Shown: in pieces, positions 1 through 6,203 of the stretch
How positions within the stretch are numbered: position 1 is the stretch's first letter
Layout: every line of letters starts with the position of its first letter
Assembly (NCBI GenBank): GCA_019237435.1
Contig: JAFAHB010000003.1
Location: forward strand, 1-6,286
Origin: Vulcanimicrobiota bacterium
Lineage (GTDB): Bacteria > Vulcanimicrobiota > Vulcanimicrobiia > Vulcanimicrobiales > Vulcanimicrobiaceae
Length of the DNA: 6,286 bases
Reading direction: 5' to 3'
The notes under the pieces: model-generated
What the model saw: the letters and a program-made list of their open reading frames with translations, nothing else
The model's database searches: none
What the model was told of the DNA's origin: nothing
Translations under genes and position numbers: made by a program

Positions 1-2027
1 GCTCCATCGCCGTTGAACCGGCCGCAATATCGGCCTTTCTGCAAAAGACGGCGCCTGCAGTCGCTCCATTAATGCCGCAAGCGCAGCAAGGTGCTCCCAG
101 TGTGCCGGATGCGGCGGTTATTGAACGCATGAATGCATCGCTGATCAGGGTCGAAGTCTATAACCCCCGGGAGCCGCGGTCCCCGCTTAGAGGTACAGGA
201 GCCGTCGTCGGCACTCGCGGAAGCGGTGCGCTCGTGATTACGGCCGCGCACGTGCTGCCGAATCCTAAACCGTCCGAAGGATACCGCATTACGGCATACA
301 TCGGCGACCATCAAAGCCAAGCCGAACTGGCGCGCCCAGTCGATGCGACCCACGATCTCGCGCTCCTGTTCGTACCGGGAGATCACATTCCGCCGATTCG
401 CCTCGCGACCAGCGCCCCGTTCGGCACACGAATCGGCGCGCTCGGCTACGGCGACATCGATCGTAGTTTCTTTCCGAGCGATCTTTCCACCGAGCTCCTC
501 GAAGGCACGATCGCTCAACCTACAGGCAGCGGTTTCGTCAACTACGATATTACGACGTCGCAGGGCTTTAGCGGCGGACCGGTATTCGATCTACGCACCG
601 GTTCGCTCGTGGGCATCGTGCACGGCACGACGTCACAAGGAACCGGCGGATACGAAGGCGTTGACGTTACTCAGATCCGACGATTTCTGCAGAGCGATCC
701 ACCGGATCCGCCGCCACCGGCCGTCGCAGCGGTGGCTCGCGTCACAAAATCCCTCGCGTTGCTCGACTGTCCGAAATCCGCGCTGACGCCGCCGCATCTC
801 ACGGGCGTAATCGTTGCTTCCGATTCGCTTCGGAGCTACGTCGCCACCGCCGAGCTCTACGGCTGCCAGCCCACCGTCCATATTGCGGGCAATAAACGGA
901 CCGCATATCAGGGACGTGAGGTACCGGTCGACGGGATCGCGCTTGCTGATAAGCTTGCCCAGCCGCCGCAAGTCGATCTGGTTGAAATCGACGCACCGAA
1001 TTTGGCGCCTATCGCCTTAAACGCGCCGTCTATTTCGACGCACGCCTACGTCCTCAGCTTCGCCGAATCTACTATCGCACAACACACAGCGGTTAACGTC
1101 GTTCCGCCAAGAGTCGACGAAACCGATGTTAGCGCCGGCAGCAACAGTTTCGATGCGAACGACGGCATCAGTGCCGGGGCCTCGGTTTTCGACGCCGCTT
1201 ACGCACACTTTCTTGGCATCGTTTCGTCAATCAACAAAATGCCGACGCCATTTCCAGAGATCAACAAATACGGTGGCCTCGAGACTGCTACGCCGGGCCC
1301 ACCTCGTACGGTGTACGACCTTGTCAGTCCGTCCGAGATCACACGCCGCATGGAGTTCAGTGTTGACAACGTTCCGTACCAGCATGACGCATTGCCCGAA
1401 CACTTCCCTGAGGGAAGCTTCGCCGTATTACAACAAGGACGCTTCGCTGGATCGGCAAGCGACTATGACGGCTTTGCAACCGCTGTGGCTCTTGGAAGCA
1501 GAAATGGCCACTCCTATTTCGTCACGTCGCTGGGGCCGAACGACCGCGACCGGTTGGTGCTCGACGTTAGCGACCGTCACGGCGCCACGCAAAAAGTGGA
1601 CGCTACCGTAGCCGCTTACGACCCTTCCACAACGCTCGCAATCCTATCCACGCAGCTAGTGCCATTGTCGCCACCCCACTGGGGTGCTCTGCCGCGCGCC
1701 GGGGCGGCCGTTCTGGCCGTATACTATGGCTTTTGCTCATGGCAACCGTCGCGAGCGGCTGAGCTGGGCATTAGGCACTACGTTCCGCCTGCTTGCCGTG
1801 CTCAGGTATCGCGCGGATATGCGCAGGATTTCTTTCATAACGGCACGCTGTCGGTTAGCTCCTTGCGGGGTGTGTTAGGAAGGAGCTTTCAAGGCTCACC
1901 TGTCCTCGACGCAGCCACCTTGCAAGTTGAAGGTTTGATCGCGCCTGACATATTCGCCAGCATCATCACCGGAAATCGCATCGTTAGCTTCTTACGCGCA
2001 AATGGCTGGACGGTTGAAGCACAGTAG
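1..2027 (+). CDS. Multidomain trypsin-like serine protease with degenerate repeat domains (5' end outside window)
   Basis: The frame is open from the left edge (first full codon at base 3). The first ATG, at 72, has no Shine-Dalgarno, so the true start lies upstream. Residues below are numbered from that ATG (651 residues to the stop). Domain 1 (about 22-207) is a trypsin/DegP-like peptidase with a complete triad: His60 in ITAAHV, Asp95 in THDLALL, Ser167 in QGFSGGPVFD. Domain 2 (about 220-428) keeps the fold landmarks and Asp302, but Glu261 replaces the His and the Ser position reads as Ala368 (Ser367 is one residue off). Domain 3 (about 445-651) has Gly488, Thr521 and Gln607 at the three sites. 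Proline-rich linkers follow domains 1 and 2. The 23 codons before the ATG resemble the end of another such domain. Cysteine pairs in domains 2 (233, 265) and 3 (555, 575) could form disulfides, which hints at an extracytoplasmic protein. The substrate is unknown. Only domain 1 is likely to cleave peptides; the others may bind or regulate. Confidence 0.88.
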   Translation, partial: SIAVEPAAISAFLQKTAPAVAPLMPQAQQGAPSVPDAAVIERMNASLIRVEVYNPREPRSPLRGTGAVVGTRGSGALVITAAHVLPNPKPSEGYRITAYIGDHQSQAELARPVDATHDLALLFVPGDHIPPIRLATSAPFGTRIGALGYGDIDRSFFPSDLSTELLEGTIAQPTGSGFVNYDITTSQGFSGGPVFDLRTGSLVGIVHGTTSQGTGGYEGVDVTQIRRFLQSDPPDPPPPAVAAVARVTKSLALLDCPKSALTPPHLTGVIVASDSLRSYVATAELYGCQPTVHIAGNKRTAYQGREVPVDGIALADKLAQPPQVDLVEIDAPNLAPIALNAPSISTHAYVLSFAESTIAQHTAVNVVPPRVDETDVSAGSNSFDANDGISAGASVFDAAYAHFLGIVSSINKMPTPFPEINKYGGLETATPGPPRTVYDLVSPSEITRRMEFSVDNVPYQHDALPEHFPEGSFAVLQQGRFAGSASDYDGFATAVALGSRNGHSYFVTSLGPNDRDRLVLDVSDRHGATQKVDATVAAYDPSTTLAILSTQLVPLSPPHWGALPRAGAAVLAVYYGFCSWQPSRAAELGIRHYVPPACRAQVSRGYAQDFFHNGTLSVSSLRGVLGRSFQGSPVLDAATLQVEGLIAPDIFASIITGNRIVSFLRANGWTVEAQ

Positions 2028-2083
2028 CTTCATTCCGGGCCGCGCCGCAGGCAGCCTCATGTGCAAATTCGAAGCTGAATCGC

Positions 2084-2473
2084 ATGCTGGATTGGCACCT
2101 CGAGCTTTTTACGAACTACGCGCTCTTTTTTCTGCGCCTCATGGTCGGACTGGTCTTTATCGATAGCGGTTACAACGACATCAGAGATCCCGAAACGCGC
2201 GGCAAAGGCATCGGGCTGCCGAAAGGCGTTACCATCTTCCTCGCACTCGCCGAGCTGGCCGGCGGCATTGCCGTCATCATCGGCGTGCTGACGCAGCTCG
2301 CGGCGATCGGGTTGATCCTAATCATGCTCGGTGCGATTCAAAAGAAAATCTTTGTGTGGAAGACTGGCTTCTGGGGCAAGAACGGGCTCGGCTGGAACTA
2401 CGAGCTGATTTTCGTCTCGATGCTGCTGGTGATCATCGGTACCAACGGCGGCCGCTTCGTGCTCTTGCATTAG
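2084..2473 (+). CDS. DoxX family membrane protein
   Basis: A 129-residue protein with four hydrophobic helices at about residues 10-27, 48-67, 70-86 and 105-120. This size and topology are typical of the DoxX family. Family-like features are the first helix with FFLRLMVGLVFIDSGY and the second with AELAGGIAVIIGVLTQLAA. DoxX proteins are inner-membrane proteins of mostly unclear function. Relatives form the small subunit of archaeal thiosulfate:quinone oxidoreductase, and in mycobacteria a DoxX protein joins a thiol-oxidant defence complex. The ATG at 2084 is the only good start in frame; the upstream GAAG is a weak ribosome site. It follows the protease gene by 56 bases on the same strand and precedes the sorAB operon, but a repeat element and a promoter-like patch separate it from sorA. 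A shared sulfur role is therefore only an inference. The family call is confident; the biochemical role is not. Confidence 0.87.
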   Translation: MLDWHLELFTNYALFFLRLMVGLVFIDSGYNDIRDPETRGKGIGLPKGVTIFLALAELAGGIAVIIGVLTQLAAIGLILIMLGAIQKKIFVWKTGFWGKNGLGWNYELIFVSMLLVIIGTNGGRFVLLH

Positions 2474-2486
2474 GGTTGGGGCGATC

Positions 2487-2534
2487 GTCCTTCGACTGCG
2501 GCCGCCTGCTGGCGGCCTCCGCTCAGGATGACAC
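2487..2534 (+). repeat. Dispersed palindromic (REP-like) element, copy A
   Basis: The outer arms GTCCTTCGAC and GCTCAGGATGACAC are shared with two other intergenic copies in this window. Between the arms is a 24-base insert with a strong hairpin: GGCCGCC (2500-2506), loop TGCT, GGCGGCC (2511-2517). It lies 13 bases after the DoxX stop. It could act as a transcript 3' end structure, but no T-tract follows, so it is not a standard intrinsic terminator. Confidence 0.72.
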
Positions 2535-2580
2535 CTGTAGGATACCAGGCGAGGCGTTATAAATAGACTCTAGTTAACTT
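2535..2580 (+). promoter_or_regulatory. AT-rich promoter-like patch upstream of sorA
   Basis: A sharply AT-rich stretch in otherwise GC-rich DNA. It contains TATAAAT at 2558-2564, a plausible -10 element 35 bases before the proposed CTG start. At a 17-base spacing the -35 position reads CTGTAG, a poor match. An 8-base palindrome, AGTTAACT (2572-2579), lies downstream and could be an operator. No experimental or family support is visible. Confidence 0.3.
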
Positions 2581-2586
2581 TTTTAC

Positions 2587-2591
2587 AGGAG
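2587..2591 (+). promoter_or_regulatory. Shine-Dalgarno that sets the CTG start of sorA
   Basis: AGGAG lies 7 bases before CTG at 2599. It is the only Shine-Dalgarno near the 5' end of the sorA frame. From the in-frame stop at 2575-2577 to base 2689 the frame has no ATG, GTG or TTG. The codons after the CTG encode a signal peptide, so this site decides the start. Confidence 0.72.
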
Positions 2592-2598
2592 TCGCCCG

Positions 2599-3792
2599 CT
2601 GGAACGACCGCGCTTCTTCCTCTTAACAGGCGGCGCGCTGGCATGGGCCTCGACGAGCGGGGTCGCCCGAGCGCAGACAACGGTTACGATGCCGTTCGCA
2701 AACGGCGACCGCGAGCTCTTGGCCTTTCCGCAAAAACGGGCGCTGATCGTCATGACGCCGCGGCCGCCCCAGCTCGAAACGCCCTTCGCGGTCTTCGACG
2801 ACGGCGTTCTCACGCCGAACGACGCGTTCTTCGTTCGCTGGCATCTCGCGGGAATTCCGCAATCGATCGACGCCTCGACGCATCGGATCGTCGTCAACGG
2901 AGCGGTTCAGCGCGAGCTGACGTTGTCGCTGCGCGACTTGGCGGCGATGCCGGCGGTCGAGATCGTCGCGGTCAACGAATGCTCGGGAAATAGCCGTGCC
3001 TTCTTTCACCCGCGCGTGCCCGGAGGGCAATGGGGCAACGGCGCGATGGGCAATGCGCGATGGACCGGCGTTCGCGTGCGCGACATTTTAGATCGCGCAG
3101 GTTTGCTGCCCAATGCGAAACAGGTGCAGTTTCGCGGACTCGACGAGCCGGTCGAGCCGCCGACGCCGGCGTTCCGCAAGTCACTCGACGTCGACGTCGC
3201 GCGCGGCGACGACGTTATCGTCGCGTATCTGATGAACGGCCAGCCGATGCCGCTGCTCAACGGTTTTCCGGTTCGGCTCGTTGTCGCCGGCTGGTATGCG
3301 ACGTATTGGGTGAAAATGCTATCGAAGATCACCGTGCTCGATCACGTCGACGACAACTTCTGGATGAAGACGGCGTATCGCATTCCCGATACGCCGAATG
3401 CCGGCGTCGCACCGGGGAGTACCGGCTTTGCAACCGTTCCGATCAACAAACTCGCCGTGCGTTCGTTCGTCACGAGCCTTACCGACGGCGCCGCTATCAA
3501 CGCCGGCCCGGCGGTTCTGCGCGGGATCGCGTTCGACGGCGGAAGTGGAATACGAAGTGTGGAGGTCTCGGCTGACGGCGGCGCGAGCTGGCGCCGGGCG
3601 ACGCTCGAACAGGATTACGGCAAATATAGCTTTCGGCGCTGGACGTTTCAGTGGAATGCCGCGCCCGGAGCATACGTGCTGGCCGTTCGCGCGACGTCGA
3701 ATGACGGCAGCACGCAAAACGCAACGCCGATTTGGAACGCGGGCGGCTACATGCGCAACGTCATCGAGACGTACAAAGTGACCGTATCGTGA
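2599..3792 (+). CDS. sorA: Sulfite dehydrogenase, molybdopterin subunit SorA (CTG start)
   Basis: Sulfite oxidase family enzyme that oxidises sulfite to sulfate at a molybdenum cofactor and passes electrons to cytochrome c. It has 397 residues from CTG 2599. Residues 1-25 form a signal peptide with RPRFFLLTGGALAWAS and an AxA-type end (ARA, 23-25). The Tat motif is imperfect (Arg-Pro-Arg rather than Arg-Arg). The Mo domain spans about 55-270. The molybdenum ligand is Cys128 in AVNECSGNSR. Probable active-site residues, by recalled alignment with Starkeya novella SorA, are Arg80, His82, Arg133 and Tyr260. The C-terminal Mo-co dimerisation domain spans about 275-396. The stretches NGAMGNARWTGV and FWMKTAYRIPD are very SorA-like. 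The ATG at 2689 would drop the signal peptide and has no ribosome site. The gene overlaps the sorB start by four bases. It lacks the cytochrome b5 domain of animal sulfite oxidase. Confidence 0.93.
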   Translation: MERPRFFLLTGGALAWASTSGVARAQTTVTMPFANGDRELLAFPQKRALIVMTPRPPQLETPFAVFDDGVLTPNDAFFVRWHLAGIPQSIDASTHRIVVNGAVQRELTLSLRDLAAMPAVEIVAVNECSGNSRAFFHPRVPGGQWGNGAMGNARWTGVRVRDILDRAGLLPNAKQVQFRGLDEPVEPPTPAFRKSLDVDVARGDDVIVAYLMNGQPMPLLNGFPVRLVVAGWYATYWVKMLSKITVLDHVDDNFWMKTAYRIPDTPNAGVAPGSTGFATVPINKLAVRSFVTSLTDGAAINAGPAVLRGIAFDGGSGIRSVEVSADGGASWRRATLEQDYGKYSFRRWTFQWNAAPGAYVLAVRATSNDGSTQNATPIWNAGGYMRNVIETYKVTVS

Positions 3793-4118
3793 GAAGCTCG
3801 TGGCTTTTCTTCGTGCCGCTTGCATTTGCCGCCGCCGGCATCGCGTTCGCTGAAAACTCTGCGCCGCAAGGCACGACGACGATCGCGCTGCCGACGGGCG
3901 TCGGTCCGACCTTTAAACCTGGACCGGGCGCCAAGGCGGCCGGAAAATATTGCACGACCTGCCATTCCTCGGCATACGTTGCGATTCAGCCGCCGCTTAA
4001 CGCCACACAATGGGCGGCCGAAGTCACCAAGATGCGCAAGGTCTACGGCGCGTCGATTCCCGACGATGCCGCCGCCACGATCGTTCAATATTTGACGACG
4101 GAGTACGGCAAGCCGTAG
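3789..4118 (+). CDS. sorB: Sulfite dehydrogenase, monohaem cytochrome c subunit SorB
   Basis: The electron acceptor subunit of the SorAB complex. It is a 109-residue periplasmic cytochrome c with one haem site, CTTCH (Cys55, Cys58, His59). Met82 in EVTKMRKVYG is the likely distal ligand. Residues 1-21 form a Sec signal peptide (basic start, LFFVPLAFAAAGIAFA core, cleavage before Glu22). The pattern QPPL, WAAEVTKM, KVYGA and a final YLTTEYG matches what I recall of SorB. The GTG at 3789 is preferred over an in-frame ATG at 3732: it puts the signal peptide at the N terminus and overlaps the sorA stop in GTGA, a layout typical of translational coupling. The longer form would add 19 charged residues encoded inside sorA. 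The gene ends 27 bases from the convergent thioesterase gene. Confidence 0.92.
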   Translation: MRSSWLFFVPLAFAAAGIAFAENSAPQGTTTIALPTGVGPTFKPGPGAKAAGKYCTTCHSSAYVAIQPPLNATQWAAEVTKMRKVYGASIPDDAAATIVQYLTTEYGKP

Positions 4119-4145
4119 ACGAAATAGGGCCGCCTCGACGCAAAC

Positions 4146-4565
4146 TCAGGGCGAGTCGAGCATCTCTCGGGCGCGTTCGCGGATCTCGGCTGGGAACGGC
4201 GTGGCGCGCCTAGCCGTCCGATCGATGTATACGGCAGTGAGTTCGCAAATCGCGCAAACCTCGTCGGATTCGGCGTCGCGCATCTCGTGCACCCACACCA
4301 GCTTTCTATCCGCGATGCTGACGAGATGCGAATAGATTTCGACAATGTTGCCCGCAAATAGTTCGCGCTTGTAGGTGATGTTCTGTTGAACGCCGGCCAT
4401 GCCGCGCATGTGTTCGCGCATATAGGTCGGCGTGATCCCGACGGCAGCCATCAAATGCCAGCTGGCCTCGTCGAATTTGCCGACATACCACATGACGTTC
4501 ATGTGGCCGACGTGATCGCACTGCCACGGATAGACCGTTCCGCGATACGTGACAATCGGTTTCAA
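4146..4565 (-). CDS. Acyl-CoA thioesterase, 4HBT/YbgC-type hot-dog fold (TTG start)
   Basis: A 139-residue cytoplasmic thioester hydrolase of the 4-hydroxybenzoyl-CoA thioesterase family. It would release CoA from a short-chain or aromatic acyl-CoA; the substrate cannot be read from sequence. The active-site segment is QCDHVGHMNVMWYV with Asp17 as the probable catalytic residue, followed by the helix FDEASWHLMAAVGI and the strands ITYKRELFAGNIVEIYSHL, WVHEMRD and ICELTAVYID. The length is normal for the family. The start is taken as TTG at 4565, which overlaps the TGA of the upstream lipoprotein as TTGA and gives the expected short N-terminal strand. The same frame extends upstream to 4919, but only as arginine-rich shadow sequence inside the lipoprotein gene. 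No Shine-Dalgarno is seen at the TTG, so coupling to the lipoprotein gene is likely. Confidence 0.9.
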   Translation of the reverse strand: MKPIVTYRGTVYPWQCDHVGHMNVMWYVGKFDEASWHLMAAVGITPTYMREHMRGMAGVQQNITYKRELFAGNIVEIYSHLVSIADRKLVWVHEMRDAESDEVCAICELTAVYIDRTARRATPFPAEIRERAREMLDSP

Positions 4566-4966
4566 GGTGCGACGATGACGGGCAACCGCAACTTGTCGCC
4601 GTGCCCGTTCGTGAACGTGGCTTCGCAGCGCCCCGGCGCCATCGGGATGACGTCGGCAATCAGCGTGTTGCCCTGGCGCCCTGCGCCGGCGACCTCCGCG
4701 ACGCCCTTTCTGATGCAGTTTTCGAAGATTTTGCCGTTCGGGCCGAAGCCGCGCACGCGATCGACTTTGTAATGCTCGGATGGCGATGAGAAATGAATGC
4801 GCGGCGGATGAAGCGAGAAGCCGTCGGGTACGACGCGAGACACGTACACTGAGTTTTGAAAACCGCGTACTCCGGCCACCGGCGAGCCGCTCAGGCCGTA
4901 GCCGCCGGGACCGGAGCACGCCGCGATTGCCAACGCGCCTAACACGAGCAACGATCGTCGTTTCAT
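4562..4966 (-). CDS. Small putative lipoprotein with possible Ig-like domain
   Basis: A 134-residue hypothetical lipoprotein. Residues 1-16 form a type II signal (Lys-Arg-Arg, then LLVLGALAIAA), with lipobox IAAC and lipidated Cys17. A glycine-rich linker follows. From about 57 to 132 it reads like a compact beta domain of the bacterial Ig-like type, with PMAPGRCEATFTNGHGDKLR near the end recalling the 'G-x-C-x-(I/A)-T-(V/F)-T-(D/N)' close of such domains. Cys84 and Cys114 could form a disulfide. A strong ribosome site, AAGGAGG (4972-4978), lies 5 bases before the ATG. The Ig-like reading is an inference from pattern only. It is the first gene of a likely two-gene unit with the thioesterase. 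Confidence 0.8.
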   Translation of the reverse strand: MKRRSLLVLGALAIAACSGPGGYGLSGSPVAGVRGFQNSVYVSRVVPDGFSLHPPRIHFSSPSEHYKVDRVRGFGPNGKIFENCIRKGVAEVAGAGRQGNTLIADVIPMAPGRCEATFTNGHGDKLRLPVIVAP

Positions 4967-5019
4967 TACGGCCTCCTTCTCGCCTAGGCGCGTTTGATTT
5001 GGCGCCGGTGCTGCCCTTC

Positions 5020-5062
5020 GTCCTTCGACTTCGCGCCTGCGGCGCTCCGCTCAGGATGACAC
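5020..5062 (+). repeat. Dispersed palindromic (REP-like) element, copy B
   Basis: Same arms as copy A (GTCCTTCGAC at 5020-5029 and GCTCAGGATGACAC at 5049-5062), with a different 19-base insert. The insert holds a shorter hairpin: GCGCC (5033-5037), loop TGC, GGCGC (5041-5045). It lies 22 bases beyond the stop of the propeller lipoprotein gene and upstream of the small lipoprotein gene. Confidence 0.72.
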
Positions 5063-5084
5063 GTTGGGTCGAACGGGCGTTTTG

Positions 5085-6128
5085 TTATTGCAGGATGAGG
5101 TAGTTCGGGCCGTTCAGGCCGGTGTTCGATCCTTCGATGGTGTGGATGGGCGTAGCATAGCCGGTGGCATTGCTCGCGAACTCCATGATCGCAGCGCCGT
5201 TCGATCCTGAACCGAAGTCGGCGACGTAGATATGGTCGCGGCTATCGGCCATGACGCCGTCAGCGTACGAAACGCTGGTGATCTGCTGAACCGGCGCGGC
5301 GTTGCCGGCAGCGCCTTTGGCGAAGACCAGCAGCCCGGAGCACTCATCAGCGACGAGCAGCCGGCCGTGACGATCGAAGGCCATCGCGAAGGGCCGGCAG
5401 AGGTTGGTGGAGCTACCCTGGATTGTCGCACTCGGCGCGACGTTGCCGTGCGCGCCTTTGGCGAAGATTGCAATCGACGGTCCGTTAGAGTTTGCAACGA
5501 AGAGGTCACCATTTGAATCCATAGCAAGCCCCGTCGGCGAGCTGAGTTGCGTGTTGCTCCCACCGATGGTGTCAATCGGCGCGACGTTGCCGTTGGCGTT
5601 GGGTGCGTATTCGGTAACGTCGTTGTTGCCGTAGCTGCTCACCCAAAGGTACTGGGACGGATCGATCAAGAGACCCTCGGTCGGGCCGAGATTCGATTTC
5701 GATCCACCGATGATTCGCGCGGGCTTGACGTTGCCGTGCGCGTGCGGACCGAAGACGAAGACCTGATTGCCGCCGTCTTGCGCGGCGTAGATGTTATCGC
5801 TTGCGTCAATGGCGAGCGAGTCGGGATTGATCATTTGCGTGTTGTTTCCCGAGATGTTGACGACCGGCGCCACGTTGCCGTTCGCGCGTAAAGGAAATGC
5901 GAGAAGGCCACCGCCGCCGCCGTCACGGTTCGCGGTAAAGACCCGAGGACCACGGGCATCCGGCTGAATCTGCGAAGTCGAGGGCGCGACGTGGGCCGGC
6001 ACGCTCGCGGCGGCTGCGCCGGCGTTCGGGACGAGACCGACGGAACCGGCCTGGCCGGCGCATCCGGCGAGGGCGGTGACGAGGGCGAGAGCCGGCAACG
6101 AACGCCGGCCGTTCGATACGAAGGGCAT
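5085..6128 (-). CDS. NHL-type beta-propeller lipoprotein
   Basis: A 347-residue exported lipoprotein. The signal runs to residue 22, with lipobox LAGC and lipidated Cys23. A low-complexity Ala/Pro/Ser linker follows to about 60. Residues 62-347 are six repeats of NHL/SMP-30-like type, at about 62-112, 113-160, 161-208, 209-256, 257-299 and 300-347. Each has a strand such as (L/I)-(F/Y/W)-V-A, a loop, an aromatic strand, GN-(V/A)-x-P, I-x-GS-x-T-x-L, and P-x-(G/S)-L-A-x-D. Repeat 5 is about five residues short and lacks the GS-x-T-x-L part. Repeat 6 stops before the usual D-x-x-G turn. This predicts a roughly six-bladed propeller anchored to a membrane and facing outward. Propellers of this kind bind ligands or partners, and some are enzymes; no catalytic residues can be named here. 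The ATG has AAGGAG 6 bases upstream. No partner gene is evident. Confidence 0.9.
   Translation of the reverse strand: MPFVSNGRRSLPALALVTALAGCAGQAGSVGLVPNAGAAAASVPAHVAPSTSQIQPDARGPRVFTANRDGGGGGLLAFPLRANGNVAPVVNISGNNTQMINPDSLAIDASDNIYAAQDGGNQVFVFGPHAHGNVKPARIIGGSKSNLGPTEGLLIDPSQYLWVSSYGNNDVTEYAPNANGNVAPIDTIGGSNTQLSSPTGLAMDSNGDLFVANSNGPSIAIFAKGAHGNVAPSATIQGSSTNLCRPFAMAFDRHGRLLVADECSGLLVFAKGAAGNAAPVQQITSVSYADGVMADSRDHIYVADFGSGSNGAAIMEFASNATGYATPIHTIEGSNTGLNGPNYLILQ
5088..5945 (-). repeat. Six tandem propeller repeats, DNA period about 144 bp
   Basis: The coding repeats also show at DNA level. On the plus strand GTTGCCG (the Gly-Asn of GNVAP) begins at 5301, 5442, 5586, 5730 and 5874, a spacing of 141, 144, 144 and 144 bases. 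It is often preceded by CGGCGC. Repeats 4 and 5 also share GCGCCTTTGGCGAAGA, which suggests a more recent duplication. Confidence 0.85.
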
Positions 6129-6203
6129 CTAAGTCTCCTTAAAGCTTTGGCATTGAGGCGCTCATCGTAGCGAACCGCCCGCACCAAAACGTTACGGAGC
6201 CCC

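Noticed and set aside
1021..1260. Locally lower GC in the middle of the protease gene, as a sign of horizontal transfer
   Set aside because: Line-by-line GC varies widely within the gene (about 47% to 67% in hand counts), and no mobile element or boundary is present.
3732..3788. ATG start at 3732 for the cytochrome gene
   Set aside because: It would place 19 charged residues before the signal peptide and lies deep in sorA. GTG 3789 in the GTGA overlap gives a normal signal peptide.
3319..3825. Minus-strand open frame of 168 residues opposite sorA
   Set aside because: Arginine-rich composition and full overlap with the clearly coding sorA; a typical shadow frame.
4134..4160. Possible bidirectional terminator between sorB and the thioesterase (CTCGAC...GTCGAG)
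   Set aside because: Only a 6-base stem with a 15-base loop, no T-tract on either side, and it runs into the thioesterase coding end.
4386..4772. Plus-strand open frame of 128 residues opposite the thioesterase and lipoprotein genes
   Set aside because: No ribosome site or recognisable domain, and it lies antisense to two well-supported genes. GC-rich DNA gives many such frames.
4566..4919. Upstream extension of the thioesterase frame on the minus strand
   Set aside because: The sequence is arginine-rich shadow coding antiphase to the lipoprotein, which has a strong ribosome site, lipobox and sensible composition.
4981..4990. Perfect 10-base palindrome CGCCTAGGCG just upstream of the small lipoprotein ribosome site
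   Set aside because: It could be an operator half, but a single short GC-rich palindrome is expected by chance and no second copy is seen in the window.
6129..6200. Promoter for the propeller lipoprotein gene on the minus strand
   Set aside because: A TACGAT resembling a -10 is present, but no -35 at suitable spacing could be found; too weak to list.
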